Positions 8,163 through 16,017 of a stretch of 21,052 nucleotides of DNA are shown here, one piece after another. A program made the position numbers and the translations under genes. The notes under the pieces are model-generated. The model had not been told where the DNA came from, did no database searches, and saw only the letters and a list, made by a program, of their open reading frames with translations. Origin of the DNA: a virus; IMG/VR virus record IMGVR_UViG_3300032116_001538, positions 1-21,052 of that record. One strand, 5' to 3'. How positions within the stretch are numbered: the stretch's first letter is position 1; each line of letters begins with the position of its first letter.

Positions 8163-10133
8163 TTATCTTTTAATAAATCTACCTTTACTTGTTTTTAATC
8201 TGTCTTGTTTATCTAAAGTGTCCATAACTTTATTTTCTAACTCTCTTACAGTCGATGGATTTTTAAATAACATATCTGATAGGTTGTTTGGTAGATTTTT
8301 TCCATCAATATTTAGATTTATATTGAGATTAATGGTGTCCTCATTTTTATTAGTCGTTACAACATTTGTGTTTGTTTCTACTGTTTGTTTTGCTATTTCT
8401 CCTGTTTTTGTCGCCGATGGTTCGATTAATTTTACTTCTGAAGGTATTGATTTTGCCACACCCATTGTTTGCATATAAACATCTTTTAATATACCAAGAT
8501 TTTCTATTGCATTTGGAGCAAAAATAGCCTCATCTTCTTTTATAAATTTAAACATTTCACCTTTACCCAAAGAAAGTACTTTGGTGTTAGTCGATCCAAA
8601 CGCAGCATCTTCTTCATTAAGTACACCTGAAGCCGCATCAAATTTTAATGTTTTCAATTTTGCTTTACTTGCCCTTTTTTCAGCCGCAATTCTAACATCT
8701 TCCTTCGTTAATCCCAAATTACCTTCCACTTTAGTTTTTTCGGCATTAAAAAACTGTTGTAGTCCTCTAGCGGTTATAAATTCTTCAGCCCCTTTTCCCA
8801 ATACACCTGCAGTAGTTTCAAACTTACCACCTAACTCTTTTTGAGCATTAACCATATCTAGTAAAAGTTGATCTCTAGTAGTTTTTCCAAGATTTGTTAG
8901 TACAACATCTCTAATTATACGGGTATCTATTTGTTGTAATTCTTCCAAATTCAAACTTTTTTCTGCCAAATCCCTATCAGACAATGCTGCCATTTCTTGA
9001 TATTTTTTCAAAGCATCAGTTAACTGTGTGGGATTTTTTTCAATCGCACTAACCAAATCGGTTTGTTCAAAACCAGGTATTCTTAATTCTAATTTACCTC
9101 CTTCACCAATTTCAGTCAAAGATTTCACAAGATTCATTTGTTCCTCTGATACTTTCGACAAATCAACACCAGACGATAAAAGTTTGTTTTGAACTAGTTG
9201 TTCTTTTGCTGCCGTTCTTCCAAGTGACATTAACTTTTCATAATCTCCCCCAGTCGATTCTATTTGAGCCCTTAACCGTTGTTGAGCAATAAAGTTTGTT
9301 TCAATTTCTCCGGTTGCTTCATTGACTTTAAAGGCACCTTTTGCCATTTCTATCATTTTAGTTTGGAGATTTTCTACGTTGTTTGCTGCGTCATTCATTA
9401 AAGCAAATGGATTAGTCATTCCCTCAACCGCACCACCTATCATACTCATACTTGTTGCAACTTCAATTGCATTTTCTGGGTCTATTAATTTATCAGCCAA
9501 AGCAAATGCACCTATATCACTTAGTGTAGTATTTAACCTTTGTGCTTCTGCCGCCATTTTACTTAATCCATCTTTTCCATTTCTAAAATTGTACGAATTA
9601 ACTTTAGCCAATTCAGTAGACATAGTATTCAAAAGAGTTTTAGCATCTAATCCGGTTTGTCTTGCAAGTTTTGCTATTTTAGACATTTCATTGATTGCGG
9701 TTTTTTGTCCAAAAGTCAATGTCATGAATTGTCCAACCATTTTACCTGTTTCTTTACTAGTTTGTCCTACCGCCTTTGAAAATTCTAACATCTTTGTTGT
9801 TGCTTGGGTTGAAGGTAAAGTCAATTTTTTTGTTTCAGCCACTAAATCACCAACTACATCTGTAACATCAGTAAAACTTAAACCTATCTCAACTACATTT
9901 TTAGAAATAGTAAATAACTGTTCCCTAAAGTCATCTGTATTTCCAACGACACCGCTACCTATTGTACGAGCAAGTTTTTTTGCTTCGTTGTCCATTGCGG
10001 TAATAGTTGTAGTGGCAGTTTCAGGTACAATACCCTCTTTTAATGATAATCTTAATTGTTCGACAATCCCCATAAAAGTTTCACCTTTAGTTGAAAATTC
10101 ACCAAGGGTTGGGTCTGTAAAAAATAGTAGCAT
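8163..10133 (-). CDS. Tail tape measure protein
   Basis: This 656-residue protein is largely alpha-helical with low sequence complexity, rich in Ala, Lys, Glu and Thr, as expected for the protein that sets tail length and occupies the tube lumen. It lies between the assembly genes and the large baseplate gene, the usual place for a tape measure. Residues about 150-300 contain Gly/Ala-rich helical stretches (MSMIGGAVEGMTNPFALMND) that could be the membrane-active part. The C-terminus has an NINLNINLNIDGKNLPNN beta-strand like the baseplate-anchoring tails of other tape measures. T4 gp29 has 590 residues, so by simple scaling the tail might be about 10% longer than in T4 (inference). The start at 10133 is preferred because the shared leader element lies 16 bases upstream. 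An ATG at 10073 has an AAGGTGA ahead of it and remains possible. Confidence 0.78.
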   Translation of the reverse strand: MLLFFTDPTLGEFSTKGETFMGIVEQLRLSLKEGIVPETATTTITAMDNEAKKLARTIGSGVVGNTDDFREQLFTISKNVVEIGLSFTDVTDVVGDLVAETKKLTLPSTQATTKMLEFSKAVGQTSKETGKMVGQFMTLTFGQKTAINEMSKIAKLARQTGLDAKTLLNTMSTELAKVNSYNFRNGKDGLSKMAAEAQRLNTTLSDIGAFALADKLIDPENAIEVATSMSMIGGAVEGMTNPFALMNDAANNVENLQTKMIEMAKGAFKVNEATGEIETNFIAQQRLRAQIESTGGDYEKLMSLGRTAAKEQLVQNKLLSSGVDLSKVSEEQMNLVKSLTEIGEGGKLELRIPGFEQTDLVSAIEKNPTQLTDALKKYQEMAALSDRDLAEKSLNLEELQQIDTRIIRDVVLTNLGKTTRDQLLLDMVNAQKELGGKFETTAGVLGKGAEEFITARGLQQFFNAEKTKVEGNLGLTKEDVRIAAEKRASKAKLKTLKFDAASGVLNEEDAAFGSTNTKVLSLGKGEMFKFIKEDEAIFAPNAIENLGILKDVYMQTMGVAKSIPSEVKLIEPSATKTGEIAKQTVETNTNVVTTNKNEDTINLNINLNIDGKNLPNNLSDMLFKNPSTVRELENKVMDTLDKQDRLKTSKGRFIKR

Positions 10134-10149
10134 ACGTAAATCTTTTTAT

Positions 10150-10161
10150 ATAAATAGATTT
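10150..10161 (-). promoter_or_regulatory. Shared 12-base leader element before the tape measure gene
   Basis: The minus strand reads AAATCTATTTAT in the 30-base gap between the 41-aa ORF and the tape measure gene. It is identical to the element at 8140-8151 and lies the same 16 bases before the start codon. A one-mismatch copy (AAATCTATATAT) lies before the sheath gene. Confidence 0.45.
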
Positions 10162-10163
10162 CT

Positions 10164-10289
10164 TTAATTTTTTTGAAAACTCTCGATTAGTTTGTCAATA
10201 AAATATCTTCTTTCATATGTTGGCATATTTAATATGTCAGAATACGAAAAATTTGCATGTTTACACAAATAAAAAATTTCGTCAAGCAT
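10164..10289 (-). CDS. 41-aa tail assembly protein or frameshift extension
   Basis: This short frame begins ATG CTT GAC GAA and encodes MLDEIFYLCKHANFSYSDIL followed by NMPTYERRYFIDKLIESFQKN. The pattern of an aromatic helix, a 'S-x-x-D-I-L-x-M-P-x-x-E-R' turn and a charged helix is what I expect of the small second tail-assembly chaperone found just before tape measure genes in many phages. The gene lies between the gp26-like gene and the tape measure, with a 13-base gap after the upstream stop. The frame stays open upstream across the end of that gene, in the +1 phase. It could therefore be expressed from its own ATG or as a C-terminal extension by programmed frameshifting, as in lambda G/GT. 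I am fairly sure it is coding; its mode of expression is open. Confidence 0.6.
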   Translation of the reverse strand: MLDEIFYLCKHANFSYSDILNMPTYERRYFIDKLIESFQKN

Positions 10290-10302
10290 ATTTTTTTTGT
10301 GA

Positions 10303-11055
10303 TCAGAAGAAAGGACGAAAAAATTCAACCCCAAAGGACATATTCACTGTTACCTTTTCTCCTGACGGGGCTATTACTGTTCTTTTTAAATCAAGTTTAG
10401 GTTCGCAAACATCAATGAATTTTTTTAGTTCTTTCGAATCCATTATTGGCATTTGTAAAATGAATTGTGATATATTACCTTTATCTTTTTCACCATCAAT
10501 TTCAACAATATGTTTTTCTAATCTTTTTGTGACTGTAGGTGCAACCATTCCTTGTGGGTAACTTTTTGTGAAATTTTCTATTTCTTTTTCGTCTGCTAAA
10601 GACAACAATTTAAATTTTACTTCTTTGTTACTCTTTGGTAGTTTGAAAGTAAATAAACCATTTTCGTCAGGAAATACCGTTTGTTTTTCAAAATCAATCG
10701 CATCCATCATTAAGGTTGTTTCAAAGTATGTTCCTGTTACAGGATCTTTAACCGATATATTATATTCAGGTCCAAACGAAGTATTTCTTAAAAATATAAG
10801 AATTGCTTGTACATCAGTATTTAACAACTGATTTATGTCAAATCCAGGTTCATATACTTTGTTTCTTAAAAGTGTTGTTATTAAATTGTCAGATGAACTA
10901 TTTTGTGACATCAATAAATTTTCATCACTTGCCGTTAAATAACCTATTTTCAATGATTCTTTTTTTGGTTTATAAAATACACCTTTTGAAGGTAATTTTA
11001 CAACATCGTGTGGTAAGTTAAAATTTTGTTGTCCATATGCCGCTGTTTGATCCAT
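10303..11055 (-). CDS. T4 gp26-like baseplate/tail assembly protein
   Basis: This 250-residue protein has the layout of the T4-type baseplate family to which gp26 belongs (I recall it as Pfam T4_baseplate). It has an N-terminal VVKLPSKGVFY segment at about residues 17-27. A region follows with the order 'tase-x-x-E-x-x-L' and L-L-x-N-K-V, then D-I-N-Q-L-L-x-x-D-x-x-A-I-L-I-x-L-R, then F-G-P-E-Y-x-x-x-V. In T4 the protein is a baseplate hub assembly factor. In other phages the same position before the tape measure is held by tail assembly chaperones, and the 41-aa frame just after it suits a chaperone role. It lies after a terminator hairpin that follows the tube gene, so it may have its own transcript. 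The family match is from memory. It has no membrane segment or signal peptide. Confidence 0.6.
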   Translation of the reverse strand: MDQTAAYGQQNFNLPHDVVKLPSKGVFYKPKKESLKIGYLTASDENLLMSQNSSSDNLITTLLRNKVYEPGFDINQLLNTDVQAILIFLRNTSFGPEYNISVKDPVTGTYFETTLMMDAIDFEKQTVFPDENGLFTFKLPKSNKEVKFKLLSLADEKEIENFTKSYPQGMVAPTVTKRLEKHIVEIDGEKDKGNISQFILQMPIMDSKELKKFIDVCEPKLDLKRTVIAPSGEKVTVNMSFGVEFFRPFF

Positions 11056-11098
11056 AGTTTTTATTTTAAGTATAAGTCTACAAGAATTTTATGTAAAC

Positions 11099-11128
11099 AA
11101 AAAACCCACCTTGATAGATGGGTTTTGA
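11099..11128 (-). terminator. Intrinsic terminator after the tail tube gene
   Basis: On the minus strand an 8-bp perfect stem AAAACCCA / TGGGTTTT (11101-11108 with 11119-11126) encloses a 10-base loop, and the T-run TTTTTT runs on from the second arm. It begins 17 bases after the stop of the tube gene, in the 89-base gap before the gp26-like gene. This suggests tube transcripts are largely terminated here. The hairpin is nearly symmetrical and could act on the other strand too. Confidence 0.7.
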
Positions 11129-11144
11129 AAAAATTTGTTTTGTT

Positions 11145-11633
11145 TTAGTAAACTAATATACATCTGTCAGGACGAAGTGTAGCATCAACAGTCATGATAT
11201 CCGCTTTATCGTAACCTAAGTCACCAAATTTAACACCTTCTAAGAAACATCCTTGTAAAATCCATTTTTCAACAGCAACCCCCGTTGGGTCTAAAAGTTC
11301 CAAATCAACATCTTTTTTATAACCAGCAGCATAACCCATACGTCCTGTTACTGATTCAGCGTGTAATCGAACCCATTCCATTAATGCTTGTGATGCAGAA
11401 GGTCCGATTGGATCTCTAAACTTTACATTAATTGTTTCCCATTCAAAAGTACTAGCAACATAAGTTTTAGTATTTAAGAAAGGAATATCTTTGGATTCTA
11501 TTTTAATACTCGGTCGTGACGTACTTTCAACATACCAAGAGTTGATACCCAAGGATGTTGGGAAAGTAATTATAAATCGGTTAGCTCTTTTAGGTTCATA
11601 CTGAAAGGGCATTTTCATTAACAAATCAGCCAT
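11145..11633 (-). CDS. T4 gp19-like tail tube protein
   Basis: The 162-residue product matches the T4 tail tube family (T4 gp19 is 163 residues) in length and pattern. The N-terminus MADLLMKMPFQYEPKRANRF carries the family's 'RANRF' strand. The protein then has the SLGINSWYVESTSRPSIKIE segment and a C-terminal G-F-x-F-G-D-L-G-Y-like region, here EGVKFGDLGYDKADIMTVDA. It forms stacked hexameric rings inside the sheath, through which DNA passes. It is separated from the sheath gene by an HAD gene and a 45-aa ORF, where most T4-like phages have tube and sheath adjacent. A 99-base leader precedes it and a strong terminator follows it, so it is probably a separately expressed, abundant transcript. 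Confidence 0.9.
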   Translation of the reverse strand: MADLLMKMPFQYEPKRANRFIITFPTSLGINSWYVESTSRPSIKIESKDIPFLNTKTYVASTFEWETINVKFRDPIGPSASQALMEWVRLHAESVTGRMGYAAGYKKDVDLELLDPTGVAVEKWILQGCFLEGVKFGDLGYDKADIMTVDATLRPDRCILVY

Positions 11634-11732
11634 TGTCTATTTTTTTTGTCTTTTATTTATTAGATAAATATTTATTGTTTTATTTTTTTCTATTTACTTT
11701 TGTCTATTTTGAAAATATACTACTAGTATAAG
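11634..11732 (-). promoter_or_regulatory. AT-rich leader of the tail tube gene
   Basis: This 99-base gap is almost pure A/T. It contains a perfect 12-bp palindrome ATAAATATTTAT at 11664-11675, which includes the TATTTAT element in the sense direction. An 11-base direct repeat (TTGTCTATTTT on the plus strand) lies at 11633-11643 and 11700-11710; the first copy overlaps the start codon. A weak hairpin at 11716-11730 (TATACT / AGTATA, minus strand) followed by TTTT may terminate the HAD gene. A promoter is likely here but its exact position is not clear. Confidence 0.45.
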
Positions 11733-12611
11733 TTATATTTCTTCTTTAGTACCTCCTTTAGTTAAATATGTTCTTACTGGTTTATCTGAATATTCCTTTT
11801 CTAAAAATTGTGACATTTTTTCTATATTTCTTGGATCGTCGTCTGAAAAACCTATAAATGGGATAATTTCATCGTTAACAACATCATTTTTGAACTTTCC
11901 TGGTTTTTTAATCATATTTGCCAATTCTTTACAATATGTAATAAATTTTCTCATTGCTTTGATTTTTCCTTCTTCAGGATTAGATGCACTTCCTTCACCA
12001 TAAGAAACAGGAGCAAACATACACCTATCTAAATAACTTTCTAACAATTCTTTTCCGTTGAAATTTATGTCAACTTGCTCATTTACTGATTCAGACTGAT
12101 TTATTATTTGTTCATACTTTTTAAGGTTTTCTATCACTTCTTTGTAGTTGACTCCATTTTTGTTGGACACAATTAGATTTTTAACTGCTTCTTTTAACAC
12201 TGAAGGTGTATGTCCTCTTGCTGTTATAATTGCAAATATTGAACCTCCATTGATGCATTCCACAAAATCATTCCACGAAGGACCGACAGGTGCTGTCATA
12301 CAATCAATAATAAATCTTTTGTCACCTTCTACACCAAAATATCTAAATGGATTAGGTGCATAATTCACAATAGTTGCCCCCTTATATTCAAAAGGTTCAC
12401 TACCTATTTGATGTCGGTGTTCTGCGAAATCTTCGGTAGACATTCCTATTTCTTCATCGTTGTCGGAAAGAACCATTATTTTCGTTGGCATAAACATAAT
12501 GTTGTCGTCCCAATCAAAAGCATAATATTTTGTATCAGGTTCACCTTCAGACGTGAATCCCTCTGTAATTTTTTTCTTGTGGTATTCCAAAATATGTTTT
12601 CTAATATCCAT
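11733..12611 (-). CDS. HAD-superfamily phosphatase-like protein
   Basis: The 292-residue protein has the four HAD motifs. Motif I is YAFDWDDNIMF, with nucleophile D33 and acid/base D35. Motif II is IITARGHTP, with T130. A lysine near 216-218 is the probable motif III. Motif IV is IGFSDDDPRN, with D257-D259. HAD enzymes usually hydrolyse phosphate monoesters through a phospho-aspartate with Mg2+; the substrate cannot be read here. The HTP motif and the DDDPRN loop recall nucleic-acid and nucleotide phosphatases, so a polynucleotide 3'-phosphatase is possible but unproven. The residues between motifs II and IV (about 140-215) form a charged cap insertion. The ATG at 12611 overlaps the stop of the upstream 45-aa ORF as TGATG; a GTG one codon earlier is less likely. 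It sits inside the tail operon between sheath and tube. Confidence 0.72.
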   Translation of the reverse strand: MDIRKHILEYHKKKITEGFTSEGEPDTKYYAFDWDDNIMFMPTKIMVLSDNDEEIGMSTEDFAEHRHQIGSEPFEYKGATIVNYAPNPFRYFGVEGDKRFIIDCMTAPVGPSWNDFVECINGGSIFAIITARGHTPSVLKEAVKNLIVSNKNGVNYKEVIENLKKYEQIINQSESVNEQVDINFNGKELLESYLDRCMFAPVSYGEGSASNPEEGKIKAMRKFITYCKELANMIKKPGKFKNDVVNDEIIPFIGFSDDDPRNIEKMSQFLEKEYSDKPVRTYLTKGGTKEEI

Positions 12612-12748
12612 CACTTTTGAAGATTTTCCAATAACTTTTCAAGTTGTTTTTCTGAAATAACTATGTTTTGTTTATTTTTAGAAAATGTTTTTACGTGAAT
12701 TGTTTTATCATTTAAACTTTCCTTAATGATTTTTTTTTCAATTTTCAT
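12611..12748 (-). CDS. 45-aa small ORF, translationally coupled to the HAD gene
   Basis: The frame starts at ATG 12748 and reads MKIEKKIIKESLNDKTIHVK..., ending ...QLEKLLENLQK with TGA at 12611-12613. It is lysine- and glutamate-rich, with two short strands followed by a helix, and has no motif I recognise. The leader carries TTTATTTAATAGAT directly against the ATG, close to the leader of the 171-aa gene. The stop overlaps the ATG of the HAD gene by one base, which suggests translational coupling. Its function is unknown; it might be an accessory subunit or leader peptide for the HAD protein. Confidence 0.5.
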   Translation of the reverse strand: MKIEKKIIKESLNDKTIHVKTFSKNKQNIVISEKQLEKLLENLQK

Positions 12749-12773
12749 ATCTATTAAATAAAAAATAAATTAT

Positions 12774-12797
12774 GGGGGTATTTCTACCCCCTTTTTT
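12774..12797 (-). terminator. Hairpin terminator after the sheath gene
   Basis: A perfect 7-bp stem GGGGGTA / TACCCCC (12774-12780 with 12785-12791) lies two to eight bases from the sheath stop. On the minus strand it has a GAAA loop, a stable GNRA tetraloop, and a less perfect T-rich tail (ATAATTTATTTTTT). On the plus strand the same stem is followed by a clean T6 run, so it could stop transcription in both directions. Confidence 0.7.
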
Positions 12798-12798
12798 A

Positions 12799-15700
12799 TT
12801 AAACGTCATCAAATGATGCTCCTGTTGGTGTAATCACAAACTCGATGTCAATGTATTCTAACGCTCTTGTTGGTTTTAAGAAGATTTTACCTGTCAATGT
12901 ATTTGAATCTAAATCTTCAGGTGTGTTAGAAACAGTTACTCTAAAGTCAATTAAACCTCTATCTCTTCTAATTGAATCCAAAATTGGGTTTACAGAATCC
13001 AAGAAGTCTTGTCTTACTTTATCATCGTTTTGTTCGAATAGTAATCTTACTGCTACTGCTGAAATTAGTTTTCTTGCTTGTAACAACAATCTTCTAACAT
13101 TAATTCTGTCAAGAGCAGACTCTCTAATTTGTAAAGTTTTGTTACCCCAAATTACTGTACCCACATCAGAAAAAGTAGCAATTGGATTGATTCTTCCTTT
13201 ATATAAAGTATCTCTATCTTCTTGTGTTAACTTCTTACGAGCTTTAATTGAATTTACTAAACCTCTTGTGTAACCTGCAGATGCGAACCAAGGGAATGCA
13301 ATGTTATCAGTCAACGCCAAGTTTTTAGTTACTTCAGCAGTTGCTGGTAAATAAATCTGTGTGTTATTAACTGAATCCCTTGTCAATACCCAAGGATAAT
13401 AGGTTGCTGTATAGTTTGAATCAATTCCTGTTTCTTCAAGGTTGTCTACCGCTTCTTGTGGATAAATTAAACCTTCTGTTACATCACTAAATGTTGGTAA
13501 GAACAAGTTGAAATCAGGTGTAGTACATATGTAAATTGAATCCGCTCTATCTGTTTCAACCATATCAATCGCATCTTCAACAAGATTTGAGTTGTTAACA
13601 TAATCAATACCAGGTGTTGTAAATACGTTAATGTTTACCGCTTCAGGGTTAGCAAAAGTTGTTTGTCCCCATTTGTATGCGTAATAGTCAGTATTTGCCC
13701 ACACTTCTTGATTAGGACCTGAAATTTGTTTGAACGCTCCCCATCCTGTTGCTGTAGGGAATTGTGATGATGGTGCCGCACCATATTTATAACCTGTTTG
13801 TCCAAGAGCATATGTGTCACTGTTTGTTCTATATTCTCTATAGATATCCCATCCATCGAAACCACCATAAGGATACAAAGTAAATTTACGTGTGTTCAAT
13901 CTGTAATAAGGGTTATCAGGATCAGTTGGTTCTGAATTAAAACTTCCAGCACCTACTTCAAACGCTTGTGTAGTTGCTGATGTTAATGTATCAAACATAG
14001 TTACCACAGTTGCCCCACTATCCATGTGGAACCCTTTGATTTGATAAGTCCAACTTGGACCTGTAGTATCAGTTTCTAAATTAGCAGGTAATTGTTTACC
14101 TTTGTATTCAAAATAATCATAGTCAACACCAGTAATATTAGATATACCTAAGTATGCCTTTCTTGGGTTTTCACCGTTTGAAATAACAGGATTATCAGCT
14201 CCACTTGTAGAACCAAATGGTGGGTTGTAAATAACGTCACCAGGTTGTAAGTATCTTGTTTTGTAAACTATAAATGGTGGTTGTGCTTGATTATAGTTTC
14301 TCATAATGTAACCTTCAAATCCACAAGGAAGTGCATCTTCAGGTGCTTCATCACTCATTTCTAACATTATGTATTTAGAATTTAAGTTGTATTCACCATT
14401 AGCTGTACCTATTTTGTTTGCTACATAATTATTCAAAGATGGATTTAATGAACAATTCGTGAAACTTTCGATAACTCTTACGTTTTGATCGTTGTCATAG
14501 AAGTCTCTGACAAATACATCAAATGTTCCATTGTTAAAAGAAACGTTTCCAATTGAAATCTTAACAAGTCTGTTTGCAGCATTTCCATCAGAAATAAGTT
14601 TGAACTTAAATAACTTATAAACTTTATTACCACGAAGTTCAGAAACCAAATAAGGGGTTTCTGGTGTTTGATATTGTTCTAAATAAAAACCTATTGAACC
14701 TGATGCTTGTGAAACCGCACTATCCAATTCGATTAAATCACAATTCAAACCTCGTACCTTACCTTGTCTGTATCCGTTCAATAATAAACTTGAATAAACT
14801 TCTTCAACAAATAAAGGAACTTCAGTTCTATCTTTACCAAAGTTACTTCTTCCAAATACTTTAGAAAGATATTCAGTATCCGTACTTAACAATGATGTTT
14901 CAAAAGTGAACGTATCAGCATCTTTTGTAATACCACTTACAACAAATGTTGCATATGGGTCTTTAGTTACCGCCGAATATGAACCAGTACAAACCATTTG
15001 AACATCGGTTATACCTGTAACTTGATACAATGGCCCGTGTTGTGTTGAAGAATAGTTAGTGATACCTCTACTTCTTAAAGTTGCAATAACTAAATCATCC
15101 CAACCTGAATACGGTGTACCTGAATATGTTGTACCTGAAATAATACAATAACCTGAATAAGAACCAACACCGATAGAATTGATTGCTCCTAAAGTAGTAC
15201 CAAAACCATAACCATCGTAAGAACCAACACTTGCAACTTGTGAATAGTCAAATAATGCGTAGTACCAAGGATCGTTTGTTGTTGCTGATAAATTTGCTTG
15301 AGATAATAATACATTACTTACACCAAAAGTTTCTGAATACGCACTTAATCCTGCACCAATTGTTGCACCTGTAACAGAGTTAAAAGTCGCATCACTTACT
15401 GTACCCCAAAATAATGCGGTTGTACCTGATTGAGCATTTAAAGATGCGGTTGATTGGTAAACGATTTCGTTTGCAATAAACGATTGGAAATTAGCATTCA
15501 AAGAAGATGTACCCCCGTTGAATGTAGTGTATGGATTGTAAAAATCTGATGAAATAAGAGATGGTAATGTACCTGTAATAACAACGTTAGAACTTCCGCC
15601 TGTAGTTCCAGTAAAGTTAACGATTTGTACACCTGATGTATTTGCAGATAAACCAATAGTTCCTGGATCAACATTACCAATAGTTGTAATTGACCAAGAC

Positions 15701-16017
15701 GGTCCAGCGTCATAACCTGACAAACCTAAAACTCTTGTAACAAATAATTGATTTGATTGTTGCAAATACGCTTTTGCAATATAAGATGTTTCGTATTTAG
15801 GTATTTGTGTGTTTGTGAATTTTTCAGGACTTGTTCCACCGAAATATACTTGATATTCGTCGAAATTAGTTATGAAAATAGGTTCGAAGGCTGGACCCTG
15901 TAAGGTTTCACCAACAATCCCCAATGTAGTTACCCCCACACTTTGGGCAACAAAAGTTAAATCTCTTTCTGAAGTATAAACTCCAGGCGAAACGAATACT
16001 TTGTTTGTAGATGCCAT
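12799..16017 (-). CDS. Contractile tail sheath protein (T4 gp18-like, enlarged)
   Basis: The 1072-residue product has the sheath family's ends. The N-terminus (SPGVYTSERDLTFVAQSVG, then GIVGETLQGPAFEP) matches the phage sheath N-terminal pattern. The C-terminal 250 residues contain PGIDYVNNSNLVEDAIDMVE, then YPWV near 900, then NVRRLLLQARKLISAVAVR and a final strand DIEFVITPTG, the conserved sheath inner domain. T4 gp18 has 659 residues, so this one is about 400 longer. The extra length lies mainly in a Ser/Thr/Gly-rich, beta-type insertion at about residues 105-400. By analogy with T4 domains I-II, such insertions face outward. The gene has a one-mismatch copy of the shared leader element 11 bases before its ATG and a terminator hairpin after its stop, so it probably has a strong separate transcript. 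Confidence 0.92.
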   Translation of the reverse strand: MASTNKVFVSPGVYTSERDLTFVAQSVGVTTLGIVGETLQGPAFEPIFITNFDEYQVYFGGTSPEKFTNTQIPKYETSYIAKAYLQQSNQLFVTRVLGLSGYDAGPSWSITTIGNVDPGTIGLSANTSGVQIVNFTGTTGGSSNVVITGTLPSLISSDFYNPYTTFNGGTSSLNANFQSFIANEIVYQSTASLNAQSGTTALFWGTVSDATFNSVTGATIGAGLSAYSETFGVSNVLLSQANLSATTNDPWYYALFDYSQVASVGSYDGYGFGTTLGAINSIGVGSYSGYCIISGTTYSGTPYSGWDDLVIATLRSRGITNYSSTQHGPLYQVTGITDVQMVCTGSYSAVTKDPYATFVVSGITKDADTFTFETSLLSTDTEYLSKVFGRSNFGKDRTEVPLFVEEVYSSLLLNGYRQGKVRGLNCDLIELDSAVSQASGSIGFYLEQYQTPETPYLVSELRGNKVYKLFKFKLISDGNAANRLVKISIGNVSFNNGTFDVFVRDFYDNDQNVRVIESFTNCSLNPSLNNYVANKIGTANGEYNLNSKYIMLEMSDEAPEDALPCGFEGYIMRNYNQAQPPFIVYKTRYLQPGDVIYNPPFGSTSGADNPVISNGENPRKAYLGISNITGVDYDYFEYKGKQLPANLETDTTGPSWTYQIKGFHMDSGATVVTMFDTLTSATTQAFEVGAGSFNSEPTDPDNPYYRLNTRKFTLYPYGGFDGWDIYREYRTNSDTYALGQTGYKYGAAPSSQFPTATGWGAFKQISGPNQEVWANTDYYAYKWGQTTFANPEAVNINVFTTPGIDYVNNSNLVEDAIDMVETDRADSIYICTTPDFNLFLPTFSDVTEGLIYPQEAVDNLEETGIDSNYTATYYPWVLTRDSVNNTQIYLPATAEVTKNLALTDNIAFPWFASAGYTRGLVNSIKARKKLTQEDRDTLYKGRINPIATFSDVGTVIWGNKTLQIRESALDRINVRRLLLQARKLISAVAVRLLFEQNDDKVRQDFLDSVNPILDSIRRDRGLIDFRVTVSNTPEDLDSNTLTGKIFLKPTRALEYIDIEFVITPTGASFDDV

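Noticed and set aside
8581-8844. 87-residue plus-strand frame
   Set aside because: It is antisense to the tape measure gene and shows only a shadow composition.
9322-10167. A 281-residue open frame on the plus strand
   Set aside because: It is antisense to the tape measure gene, whose helical protein, position and leader are clear. Its translation is a hydrophobic shadow with no family pattern and no leader element.
12845-13273. A 142-residue plus-strand frame inside the sheath gene
   Set aside because: It runs antisense to the conserved C-terminal domain of the sheath, and has no leader or recognisable protein pattern.
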